23,904 nt of DNA, taken from the NCBI GenBank assembly GCA_023398575.1, contig JAEWSC010000036.1:1-23904 (forward strand), written 5' to 3'. Shown here piece by piece: positions 1 to 7,231 of this stretch (positions are counted from its first letter, which is position 1; the number at the start of each line of letters is the position of its first letter). The position numbers were made by a program, and so were the translations under genes. This DNA comes from Bacillota bacterium (lineage in GTDB: Bacteria; Bacillota; Clostridia; Christensenellales; Aristaeellaceae). Below the pieces are notes generated by a model that was not told the origin of the DNA, made no database searches, and worked only from the letters and a program-made list of their open reading frames with translations.

Positions 1-186
1 CCAAACCTCCTGTACCGCTCGGGTCGCTCCCCAGCGTTGCCCTACCCTGCGCAGGAGTAAAAGCGGTAGTAGTTTTTTCCCAACTTTCAGAAAGTATTCC
101 ATTTACACGGATTTTGCGACACTCCCAACCTTCCGTTGCTGGCTAATCTTATCCCTAGAGTCTGCATTCCTTTTTGCGCATAATTC
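1..186. other. Non-coding left edge, no gene recognised
   Basis: No supported gene. The stretch contains a 10-base perfect palindrome (CCTGCGCAGG, about 46-55). An in-frame stop lies just before the integrase remnant that starts at 187, so the missing N-terminal half of that integrase is not encoded here in the same frame. Confidence 0.5.
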
Positions 187-573
187 TTGACAGTACCCCT
201 GCCTCAGGCCACTTATCAGCGTATATGGCTTTCATTGATGCTGGATACTGGGTGCACGGAAGAACGGGAGATCAAACCTGATACTAACCGTCCACGAGAT
301 ATCCGTAAGCAATATAAGCCTACCATAACGCCTCACTACTTTCGGCACAATTATGTTACGCTTTTATACGAGGCTGGCATTGACCCGCTCATATCAATGA
401 AATTGGTAGGTCATACGGATTACCAAACTACAGCAAGCATCTATACACATTTGAAGGAAGAAGCGCTCAAAAAGGCTGCGACCAACATTGAAGATGTGTT
501 CGCCAAGCGCCAGGCAGGGAAGACATCAAAGGTAGCTGTCAACAGTAGCAAATGGACTTCATGGGGTATCTGA
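187..573 (+). pseudogene. Tyrosine recombinase/integrase, C-terminal catalytic fragment
   Basis: This 128-residue reading frame is the C-terminal half of a phage or conjugative-element integrase, the enzyme that catalyses site-specific strand exchange. The late catalytic box is intact: HYFRH supplies the His-x-x-Arg, VGHTDYQTT the second His, and ASIYTHL the nucleophilic Tyr. Complete integrases have about 370-400 residues. The SAM-like DNA-binding domain and the first catalytic Arg are missing, and an in-frame TAA sits two codons upstream of the only possible start, a TTG without a convincing ribosome binding site. It is therefore most likely a truncated remnant. It marks the region, up to the tRNA-Pro fragment near 4092, as a former mobile element. 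Family assignment is secure; loss of function is inferred. Confidence 0.85.
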
Positions 574-820
574 AACAGGATAGGATTATGCCACGATGCG
601 GATGTTTTATCCTTATCTTCTTTTGAGTTTGCGCAATTTATTGTACCTTATCCAAAAATCTCATGACAAAAGGATTAACTATTGGCACAGCAAGTCTGAC
701 AACGCTGCGCACTAGCTAAACCATCAGACTGCTCAGGTCAGTCTACACCTTAGCCCTACCCACCGCGAGAGTAAAGCTCTTTAGGTATGCTGTTCCTTGC
801 GGCGATTCTGCGTTTACACA
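574..820. other. Intergenic stretch without recognised gene
   Basis: No supportable gene. The part near 750-775 (GCCCTACCC followed by CGCGAGAGTAAA) loosely resembles the sequence near 38-63 (GCCCTACCC followed by CGCAGGAGTAAA). This may be an old duplication flanking the integrase remnant, but the match is short. Confidence 0.35.
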
Positions 821-841
821 AAATGGGCGATTATCCCATTT
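821..841 (-). terminator. Stem-loop at the 3' end of the ATP-grasp operon
   Basis: A 7-bp perfect stem (AAATGGG at 821-827, CCCATTT at 835-841) with a 7-base loop lies 17 bases past the ATP-grasp stop codon. On the minus strand the stem ends in TTT followed by TGTG, so the U tract is short. It is probably a weak terminator. Confidence 0.5.
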
Positions 842-857
842 AAGGAGCCTCCATATT

Positions 858-1781
858 TCAGCAAGAAAAAAACATAGCACGCACCGCAGCTCGATAGATT
901 TCTTTACCAATCTCAAATCCATTCGGTACGTTTTCAGTTAGCTTTGTTACAGCTACTCCTGAGTTAATCTCCATTACATAAAACTCTCCACTTTCTGTTT
1001 CAGCAACATCTACCGTTGCAAATCCAATATTAATTGCTTTTGATGCTGCTCGAGCCAAATCGGTCAACATTGCAATTTTCGTATTATCATTTACTTTAAT
1101 AGGGGATGCTCCTCCACTTAAGTTATGCTTCCATGATATTTCCACCTTTTCATTTAGGGCAGGAATATCAGTAGCATTACGATTTACCAATTGCAAAAAA
1201 TCTTTCCCCTCTCTCATGGCTATCTCTTCAATTGAACTATATCCATCCCCAATTATGTAAGGTTTTTCTTTTCCATATAAGAAAAGCACTTGATCTTTTA
1301 GCATAAAGATTCTATATTCTTTGCTAATAGTATAAAAAGGACATAGTGATATGGAATTATGACGAGCAAACAAAGAAAGAACTCTATATTCTAGCTCTTT
1401 CTTGCTAAAACATAAAAATACTTCTTTGCCTTGCTTCCCATCATTCGATTTCACTACCAGCTGCTCCTTATTAGCAGCAAAATATGTCGAAGCCTCTTCA
1501 ATTACACTACCATTATTCAAGGCTTTTCGTGTAATTGGGTTAAATAGAATCTTGTGTTCAATAACTGGCACCCTATTATACTTAAGCATAATATATGTTG
1601 CGTATTTATCACACATAATATCTGCAGCTGCTTCTGGATTCAGATCGAAGCTCCTACTCACTATATGCCTGATTTCGCCATTTTTCTCTAGTTGATAAAT
1701 CCATCCGAACGAATGTTCTGTTAATAATATTTCTTCCTCTTTACATATTTCCCTTAAGATGGTTCCAAATACACTTTCCAT
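858..1781 (-). CDS. ATP-grasp family ligase (cyanophycin synthetase/glutathione synthetase-like)
   Basis: 307 residues. ATP-grasp enzymes activate a carboxylate as acyl-phosphate and join it to an amine or thiol. Visible motifs are the nucleotide-binding Lys in LVVKSNDGKQGKEV (about 108-121), the KEYRIFML strand (154-161), the HNLSGGASP loop (219-227), which resembles the substrate loop of cyanophycin-synthetase-type ATP-grasps, and the magnesium residues Asp258 (TVDVAE) and Glu271/Asn273 (VMEINS). It is a stand-alone ATP-grasp domain with a short N-terminal part; no Mur-ligase domain is fused. The ATG is preceded by AAAGGAG at 7-base spacing. It lies 12 bases downstream of the amidohydrolase-like gene and is surely co-transcribed with it. 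The region is AT-rich relative to the sugar locus, suggesting horizontal transfer. Substrate unknown; an amino acid or peptide ligase is the best guess. Confidence 0.85.
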   Translation of the reverse strand: MESVFGTILREICKEEEILLTEHSFGWIYQLEKNGEIRHIVSRSFDLNPEAAADIMCDKYATYIMLKYNRVPVIEHKILFNPITRKALNNGSVIEEASTYFAANKEQLVVKSNDGKQGKEVFLCFSKKELEYRVLSLFARHNSISLCPFYTISKEYRIFMLKDQVLFLYGKEKPYIIGDGYSSIEEIAMREGKDFLQLVNRNATDIPALNEKVEISWKHNLSGGASPIKVNDNTKIAMLTDLARAASKAINIGFATVDVAETESGEFYVMEINSGVAVTKLTENVPNGFEIGKEIYRAAVRAMFFSC

Positions 1782-1793
1782 ATTTCTTCTCCT

Positions 1794-3701
1794 TTATTTA
1801 ACTTTTGCTCTTTCTCCGCTTAGCGATAAATAGTATACTATAGCTACTGAGATAATGTACAGTAAACATCTAAAAATAATATCCAGCCCTAGCTGAAATA
1901 TAGTATAGGTTAATGCAAGTAATGGTAAAATTTGCTTGGAAAAATTTTTTTTAATTATATGCGGAATATTTCGATTAACGCTAACTATTGCATTGGGTGA
2001 TAGTATTCCAAGCCGAAGACGATTATGCATTGATATACCAATTTTATCATTACTGTTGTTATCTTCATATGGTAACGCTCTAAAAGTAATTCTTTCTCCC
2101 TCATATATCACATCAACTTTGTCCATTTCTTCAACACCTAAGACCTTCATAATATTTCCAGATAATCTCGCTATCTTTTCATTTTCATCTTCTACAAACG
2201 GATCAAATACTTTTAAATGTAAAGACTTTTTGCCAACAAAGAAATTTTCTGAAAATCTTAGCCAATTCTTTTTTCGTTTTGCTTTAGGGCCTATATCCAC
2301 TATATCTAAATCATTATATCCACATCGTTTAAATATGCCAACAACTTCTTCTTGATTCGCTAAATATCCACTTTCATTCAAGATATATTTATCCTTACTA
2401 TCGAATGAATAAGCCTCAGAAAGCACTGATGTTACATCAAGACCAACACTATCAATTATTGAATTACGCATTTTTTCAGTAATAAATTGTGGTGGTAAAC
2501 AAACCGAAAGTATTTGCCGATAATACTGGCTTAAAAAAATCGTCTTCTTATATTTAGACTCATATTCAGAAAAGGTAGTTACTGGATAGAGAATTCCCTC
2601 TTTCTTATTGTACAGAGCATATGTTCTATAGGGAGAAATATTTGGATATAATGCATTGCAAATAAATACACTGTTGGAACCTGCATACTTCAACGGGAGA
2701 ATGCCAGCTTTACAGCTGATAGGGCGCGGTACAATAAATATACAGCTTTCTTCTGGGAATACATTCTCTTCCGTTATACATCTATAAATATGATTTGATA
2801 CCTGAATAGAAGTTGATCTACTATCCGAAGAAATGCTTACTTTTGCCAAAACAAATTTGCCTTCAGCATAAGCAACTATACCACTAGAGATATGTACTAT
2901 ATCATGATCTGATAGCCCCAAAGAAAGAGCAATTTCAAGCGGTACAACAACCCTATCAAGAGGATTAATAATCTCTGCTGTATTTATTTTTTCATATAGA
3001 ATAGGCATATGATTAATATCACTAAGAAAAGAGAGCATTTTAACTAATGTCGATAATGCATTAACCAATGAATAGAGCAAATCCTTATTACCTGTAGTTC
3101 TATATTTTTTATGTATCTCTAGTTGTATGCAAATTGCATTAGTATGCTCTGAAACATAATTTGTTATGGTTGTTGGTAAAGAGGCTGCAAAGGTATTATC
3201 TTGAAATACTTTTTCAATTCCATTAGCCTTACAGATTTGCCTTATAATATGAACGAGATATGTTTTACCGCGTATTGTTCTTCCATTATCAGTTCCAATA
3301 TCTATATCAAATTCTCTTTGATCCGAAGCTCCATGAAGATCTATGACATACTTGATTTTATTCTCCTTTACAGTGTTTACAATATTCTTTTTATATCCGT
3401 TATCCTTATCAACCATATCATAGTTGGCGTCAGTTCCGTCATTAAATTTCTTATAGACTGTATAACAATCCGTGAGCTTATGCAAAATACAAGCCAACCC
3501 TCCCGTATATTTATCACAATACTTAATCTCACCATTGCGTTTTTGATTAACTGAATGGGGGGCGGAGATTAGTACTGGAATTGATCCCTTTAAGTGAACA
3601 AACGACTCCTCTGCGCAATTATCGCAATCACCATCATACAAATTTGAAGCGAATCTTCTCTCGCTTTTTGCCAACATTGGTGCATATTTTTTTGAGCTCA
3701 C
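1794..3701 (-). CDS. N-formylglutamate amidohydrolase-like protein with barrel domains and C-terminal membrane anchor
   Basis: 635 residues starting at GTG, with AGGGAG about 10 bases upstream. Residues 40-225 resemble the N-formylglutamate amidohydrolase fold, a zinc hydrolase of N-acylated amino acids: SAPHS (His49), YVIDLHGAS (Asp121, His123) and CIQLEIHKKY (Glu195) match the three metal/catalytic blocks. Residues about 240-310 and 505-578 both look like double-psi beta-barrel units of the Cdc48/VAT N-domain type; the second reads IARLSGNIMKVLGV followed by a hydrophobic VDVIYEG strand. Residues 591-630 form one or two hydrophobic segments followed by a Lys/Arg-rich tail, predicting an anchor with the main body in the cytoplasm. 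Usual family members have about 250-300 residues, so this one is much enlarged. Its partner is the downstream ATP-grasp ligase: one enzyme could build and the other cleave an N-acyl or peptide bond. Barrel assignments are inferred from pattern only. Confidence 0.75.
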   Translation of the reverse strand: MSSKKYAPMLAKSERRFASNLYDGDCDNCAEESFVHLKGSIPVLISAPHSVNQKRNGEIKYCDKYTGGLACILHKLTDCYTVYKKFNDGTDANYDMVDKDNGYKKNIVNTVKENKIKYVIDLHGASDQREFDIDIGTDNGRTIRGKTYLVHIIRQICKANGIEKVFQDNTFAASLPTTITNYVSEHTNAICIQLEIHKKYRTTGNKDLLYSLVNALSTLVKMLSFLSDINHMPILYEKINTAEIINPLDRVVVPLEIALSLGLSDHDIVHISSGIVAYAEGKFVLAKVSISSDSRSTSIQVSNHIYRCITEENVFPEESCIFIVPRPISCKAGILPLKYAGSNSVFICNALYPNISPYRTYALYNKKEGILYPVTTFSEYESKYKKTIFLSQYYRQILSVCLPPQFITEKMRNSIIDSVGLDVTSVLSEAYSFDSKDKYILNESGYLANQEEVVGIFKRCGYNDLDIVDIGPKAKRKKNWLRFSENFFVGKKSLHLKVFDPFVEDENEKIARLSGNIMKVLGVEEMDKVDVIYEGERITFRALPYEDNNSNDKIGISMHNRLRLGILSPNAIVSVNRNIPHIIKKNFSKQILPLLALTYTIFQLGLDIIFRCLLYIISVAIVYYLSLSGERAKVK

Positions 3702-3734
3702 AAAAAAGTTTCTCCCTTCAGACCTAGCCTATTC

Positions 3735-3740
3735 ATTATA
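3735..3740 (-). promoter_or_regulatory. Possible second promoter, extended -10
   Basis: On the minus strand TGATATAAT is a perfect extended -10 (TGnTATAAT), about 35 bases upstream of the GTG start of the amidohydrolase-like gene. No good -35 is present at 17 bases. It may act with the stronger promoter at 3806-3834. Confidence 0.4.
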
Positions 3741-3805
3741 TCAGCGATTACATTAAGTAGGTAACACCGATTTATAAAGCATTGAGATACGTATTTCTTA
3801 TCCGC

Positions 3806-3834
3806 ATTGTATAGTTTTTTAGTTTTTCTGTCAA
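3806..3834 (-). promoter_or_regulatory. Sigma-A promoter for the amidohydrolase/ATP-grasp operon
   Basis: On the minus strand TTGACA (3834-3829) and TACAAT (3811-3806) are separated by exactly 17 bases. Transcription would begin near 3799, giving a leader of about 100 bases before the GTG at 3701. The promoter lies inside a 61-codon TTG-started frame (3698-3883), which argues that this frame is not a real first gene of the operon. Confidence 0.7.
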
Positions 3835-4031
3835 GAATGAGCAACTGTACTTCTACTGATTCATGTACCAACGAATAAGTCAAGAGTCCTATAAGCCAAT
3901 TTTCCTGCAGTGCTGCCTTAGTTTTGCATGAAAACAGTCCTCCTCTTGCACCAAATTGATTTCATCTATTGCAAAAACATACAACAATACAGCAACCAAA
4001 TACGTCTTTCCATGACTGAAAGCGCCAATAC

Positions 4032-4064
4032 AAAAGCCCGAACAGCTAGACACTGTGGGCTTTT
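4032..4064. terminator. Rho-independent terminator-like hairpin
   Basis: AAAAGCCC (4032-4039) pairs with GGGCTTTT (4057-4064), extended inside by ACAG/CTGT with a 2-base bulge. A-rich and T-rich edges make it usable in either direction. No gene clearly ends here, so it may belong to sequence lost from this region. Confidence 0.6.
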
Positions 4065-4091
4065 CTGCTTATATAAGAACACGTGTTCTGA

Positions 4092-4123
4092 TTTTGGGAC
4101 CAAAAGGTCGCAGGTTCAAATCC
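4092..4123 (+). pseudogene. tRNA-Pro(UGG) 3'-half fragment, probable attachment-site remnant
   Basis: The sequence from the anticodon loop TTTGGGA (anticodon TGG), through the 3' anticodon arm CCAAA and variable loop AGGTC, to the T arm GCAGGTTCAAATCC matches the 3' half of tRNA-Pro(UGG). The 5' half is absent (upstream bases do not pair with CCAAA). The T stem closes badly (CCAGT instead of CCTGC) and there is no acceptor stem. Integrases commonly use the anticodon-to-T-arm part of a tRNA gene as their crossover core, so this is probably an att remnant of the element whose integrase scrap lies at 187-573. Not a functional tRNA. Confidence 0.65.
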
Positions 4124-4133
4124 AGTAAAAAGC

Positions 4134-4167
4134 CCGCTGAAATCGGCCGATTTCAGCGGATTTTTTT
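4134..4167 (+). terminator. Strong rho-independent terminator
   Basis: A 26-base perfect palindrome (4134-4159; 13-base arms beginning CCGCTGAAATCGG) is followed by seven T residues (4161-4167). This is the classic terminator form and lies directly behind the tRNA-Pro fragment, as expected if it once ended the tRNA transcript. Confidence 0.85.
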
Positions 4168-4193
4168 GCATGTTGAATAAAGCTCGCAGATAA

Positions 4194-5649
4194 GGGGGTG
4201 CGGACAAAATCTTGGACTAAGCACTTAGGCCCAGAATCTGTCTATACTCTAGCGGACTCATCCCGCCCAGAGAAATCTTGATACGTTTTTCCAGATACCA
4301 AACCATATAGTCATCTATGAATTGAATAAAGGTTTCTATTGTAGCATCCACCCACGACAAACCATAAAACATCTCATTTTTCATGCGGCCAAAGAAACCC
4401 TCACATGCTGAATTGTCCGGAGAGCAGCCTTTCTTTGACATGGACCGCTGTAACTGTGCCTGATCCATTCGATTAATCCAACCAGGCCAACGGTAATGAC
4501 AACCGCGATCCGTGTGAACGATGGGATGTTCTCCCGCTTTCAGTTCCAAGATTGCATCCTCTAGCATTCCATTGACCAGTTCTGCATTAGGAGATGTCCC
4601 AATGCGCCAGCTGATGGGCATACCATCAAAGCAGTCAATCATAGGGGAAACATAGACCTTTCCGGCGGGAATGGCAAACTCTGTGATGTTGGACACCCAC
4701 TTTTCATTCGGCTGGTCTGCGTGGAAATTTCGCTGCAGGACATTGGAAACTGCCGGAGTAATCTCACCTTGATAAGAGCAATAGGCCCTTTTCTTTTTCA
4801 CAGAGGCCTGCAGCTTCTCCTGCTTCATCAGTCGACGAATGACTTTCTCAGAGAGACGATAACCTTCATTTTTCAGCACTGCATGAACTCTTCGATATCC
4901 ATAGCATAAATGATTTTCCTCAAATACAGAACGAATCTTCTCTCTTGCCGAATTGTATTTGTCTTGTCGGTTAGCGCTGACTTGCTGATAATAGTACCTG
5001 CTGCGGGCAAGTTGCAGTGCGGCCAGCAGGGATGGCAGCGAATACTTATTTCTCAAGGCGTCGATGATCGCTGCCCTCTCCCGATTCCGGAGTGCTGTTT
5101 GATCGACACCTGGGTCTTTTTTTAATACATGGATGGTCTCGTTGAGAATATCTATTTGCATTTGCATATCATGCACTTGAGCATTCAATCGGCTGATCTC
5201 CTCTGAGGATGACACTGTGCCGGGTATCAACTCGCCGCGAGGAGCGTCCGCTGGATTCATCAGTGCAATCATCCCTTCTCGGAGATATTTCCGACGCCAA
5301 GCGTAGATACTGGCTCTGCTATATCCTATTTCATCTGACACTGACTTTACATCTTCTCCGAGCTCAAAGCAACGATGAAGGACATCTGATTTCAATTTAA
5401 TTGGAGGATGGCGGGGATGCTCAGGTGTGTTTTCTCCACGATAGATTGATTTTTCTTTCTGTGGCTGATCCTTTTCACTGATCCATTTGTACAAAGTCTG
5501 CCGTCCGGGGTAACCAAGTATGCGTATCGTCTCAATCACGGAGCGCTTTTCTTCATACAATTGCAGTGCACGGATACGTTTTTGGTATGTGAACAATGCG
5601 AATCCCCCTATATCCGCCCCGGTTTGTCCAGCTTTTTGTCCGCACCCCC
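4194..5649 (-). mobile_element. IS3-family insertion sequence with terminal inverted repeats
   Basis: The ends are inverted copies: GGGGGTGCGGACAAAA (4194-4209) is repeated exactly in reverse complement at 5634-5649. With the adjoining bases the match is about 21 of 24. One transposase gene fills the element. The flanks (AGATAA on the left, GACCCG on the right) show no direct repeat. The right flank is a decayed sigma factor gene whose continuation is absent on the left, so a deletion probably followed insertion. Confidence 0.9.
4217..5596 (-). CDS. IS3-family transposase, OrfAB as a single frame; first catalytic Asp replaced by Asn
   Basis: 459 residues from the TTG at 5596, chosen because AGGGGGA lies just upstream and because the longer frame (from 5659) would begin outside the element. 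Order of parts: two N-terminal helix-turn-helix units (about 1-40 and 70-105), a coiled coil (about 130-160), an HTH_21-like segment (HLCYGYRRVHAVL, about 229-241) and the rve/DDE integrase core (about 285-455). Usual IS3 elements make OrfA and OrfB by frameshifting; here they are one frame. The catalytic triad should be D-D-E. Asp363 (HTDRG) and Glu399 (DNSACEGFFG) are present with the family's 35-residue spacing. The first Asp, normally in WVTDITEF, is Asn303 (WVSNITEF; AAC codon at 4688-4690). If this is real and not an error, the enzyme should be inactive for strand cleavage. Confidence 0.92.
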   Translation of the reverse strand: MFTYQKRIRALQLYEEKRSVIETIRILGYPGRQTLYKWISEKDQPQKEKSIYRGENTPEHPRHPPIKLKSDVLHRCFELGEDVKSVSDEIGYSRASIYAWRRKYLREGMIALMNPADAPRGELIPGTVSSSEEISRLNAQVHDMQMQIDILNETIHVLKKDPGVDQTALRNRERAAIIDALRNKYSLPSLLAALQLARSRYYYQQVSANRQDKYNSAREKIRSVFEENHLCYGYRRVHAVLKNEGYRLSEKVIRRLMKQEKLQASVKKKRAYCSYQGEITPAVSNVLQRNFHADQPNEKWVSNITEFAIPAGKVYVSPMIDCFDGMPISWRIGTSPNAELVNGMLEDAILELKAGEHPIVHTDRGCHYRWPGWINRMDQAQLQRSMSKKGCSPDNSACEGFFGRMKNEMFYGLSWVDATIETFIQFIDDYMVWYLEKRIKISLGGMSPLEYRQILGLSA

Positions 5650-5888
5650 GACCCGGCAAAAGCTCTATCTATCGCCGATTCTAGATCTGCGCAGTCGGGA
5701 CAGTCTCGCATAATTGAAATTTTGTCTAACTACATGCCATCATTGACCGCATCCTAAGTGTCATAATGATTGAACAACCTGGATGAAGCAATGATGTACA
5801 TGAGTCTGCTATGTTCATTATAAAGCTGCTCCATGAAATCGCGATGACTATTATCTTCAATTACGAGTATTGCTGCAGGAAACGTGAA
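5650..5888 (-). pseudogene. ECF-type RNA polymerase sigma factor, decayed N-terminal fragment
   Basis: Read on the minus strand from about 5888, one frame gives a region-2-like sequence: ILVIEDNSHRDFMEQLYNEH, then SRLMYIIASRLFNHYDT. This is followed by a stop codon (5754-5756), then DAVNDGM, a second stop (5730-5732) and LDKISIMRDCPDCADLESAI. It matches the start of sigma-70 region 2 in ECF factors, including the position where an acidic AEDVVQ-like core helix is expected (here DAVND). No start codon, two stops, and the IS cuts the frame at 5649; regions 3-4 are missing. It is a relic. The assignment rests on motif resemblance only. Confidence 0.6.
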
Positions 5889-6035
5889 CAACTTTAAACA
5901 CCATCTTTTGAAACATGGTTTTATCCGGCGTTATTTAAGATACAGTTTATTATGGAATTGGAGAAGAGTTTTACTAGGCGAGGTATATCTAGGATAAAGG
6001 CCGCAAATCCTTTCTAAAATCTGCTTATTGCTCAA

Positions 6036-6440
6036 TTGGCCAGGGCGTTATTACCGGGTATAGTAAATTACGCCCAAAACATGCTTGATTGGTCGGGCCT
6101 TGTGCAATTCAATGGTGAAAAGACCGTTATCAAAAAAGTTTACAGGCTTAGAATTACGAGAAATAGGTTATACGTCATGTTCCGTGCTAACGACGCAGAC
6201 GAAAAGCCTGTACTTGCGGGCTTTGTCCTGTCAACCAGGTGTAAACAGGTGCTTGACATCTCCAACGCACAGAATATGACACCCCACAAGGATGGCAAAC
6301 TGCTGGTCAAGATCATCGATGCTGAAAAACGGATAAACCGTCTCTGGCAATATTTGATCCTACGGATAAAGCCGTATCTACCAAGGTTACATTTGGGGAT
6401 GCGAATGAGTTCGGCATCATATACCAGCAGGAAACTGATA
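6036..6440 (+). pseudogene. Beta-propeller-like protein, internal fragment with frameshift
   Basis: The frame to about 6325 reads like repeated propeller strands (NRLYVMFRANDADEKPVLAG, QVLDISNAQ, DGKLLVKIIDAE). At a run of five A (6325-6329) the sense moves to another frame, giving KPSLAIFDPTDKAVSTKVTF and then GDANEFGIIYQQETDT, ending near 6440. No start codon with ribosome binding site fits a whole protein. The composition and strand pattern match the fragment on the opposite strand at 6459-6934. The two could be parts of one gene whose middle was inverted. Function cannot be stated beyond a YncE/WD40-like repeat fold, which is itself an inference. Confidence 0.5.
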
Positions 6441-6458
6441 CCAGGCCTCGGGCTTCTC

Positions 6459-6934
6459 CTACACCAGGATTCCGTATGTGTGATCGATTGACTGAAACCA
6501 AATGTCGTTTATAGCAAGCTGAATTGGAGTGCGTAATACCGCATTTCCATTTTCAAATGTCAGCGGGAACAGTTTGCCGTTCAGCCAGTTCAGACCATAG
6601 ATCGAATCCGTGCTGCGGACCAAAGCGTAAATCATTGTGTCTGCCTTATCCCCAAGGATCGATTCAGCCTCGTCATAATTGGCGTAATAGCCGGCTTCCA
6701 AGCCGGCGGCCACCTTTGTTGGTTTTTCCTGTCCAGCCATATAGGTATAAATCTCTTTCCCGCACAGGATATATACCGTATCCCCAATGGATGCTTCTGT
6801 TGATGATACGTACGATTCTATCCCCCATTTGTTTTGCTGATCCTCTGTAAACAGCATGGCATCCCTTGGCGCAGCCAAGGCCAAAGGCATCAGGGAAAGC
6901 AAGCACAGGCACATGAGTACAGTTGCTTTTTCAT
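6459..6934 (-). pseudogene. Secreted beta-propeller-like protein, frameshifted N-terminal fragment
   Basis: The true start is the ATG at 6934-6932, with GGGGG 7 bases upstream. It is followed by five A residues and a frame that runs out after a few codons. Adding one A restores MKKATVLMCLCLLSLMPLAL and then AAPRDA, a textbook signal peptide continuous with the 151-residue frame. The mature part (GDTVYILCGKEIYTYMAGQE; TMIYALVRSTDSIYGLNWLN; GKLFPLTFENG) has the strand-turn pattern of a propeller and no lipobox Cys. The frame ends abruptly at 6459 after SIDHTYGILV, where plus-strand propeller-like sequence begins. It would have been an exported protein; it is now broken at both ends. Confidence 0.6.
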
Positions 6935-7218
6935 TTGCAATCCCCCAATCATTGGGCAGTTACTTTTTTTCAGAAGTTCCCGAAAGCACCTACCCAGAAG
7001 ATAGACATCTACAAAATATATATCTTTGGATAGCAATTGTGAATAATTGTCAAGAATTGACCTGTAAACAGCGGCTCAGAATAGGGATGGCTAATACAAT
7101 ACATAGGACAGATATCCTACCATTATCAATCGGGACACACCTAAGCCAATTTTCAATGTGAGAAGCACACCGTTAGTAATGAATACTACATTGTAAGTGG
7201 AAATATAAACCAGTAACT
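6935..7218. other. Intergenic region, no gene recognised
   Basis: AT-rich stretch between the broken secreted-protein gene (minus) and the DUF4145 gene (plus). It must hold both promoters, but no pair of hexamers is convincing. A TTGACA at 7053-7048 (minus strand) lacks a good -10 at 16-18 bases. Confidence 0.4.
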
Positions 7219-7231
7219 AAGGAGTATCGTG

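Noticed and set aside
38..775. Short similar stretches near 38-63 and 750-775 as attachment repeats around the integrase remnant
   Set aside because: The resemblance is only about 20 interrupted bases; not enough to call att sites.
3698..3883. 61-codon frame upstream of the amidohydrolase-like gene as a precursor peptide or first operon gene
   Set aside because: It begins at TTG without a properly spaced ribosome binding site, and the best operon promoter lies inside it, so the main transcript would not carry its start.
4092..4123. Complete tRNA gene
   Set aside because: Only the anticodon loop to the T arm is present; the D arm, acceptor stem and a closing T stem are missing.
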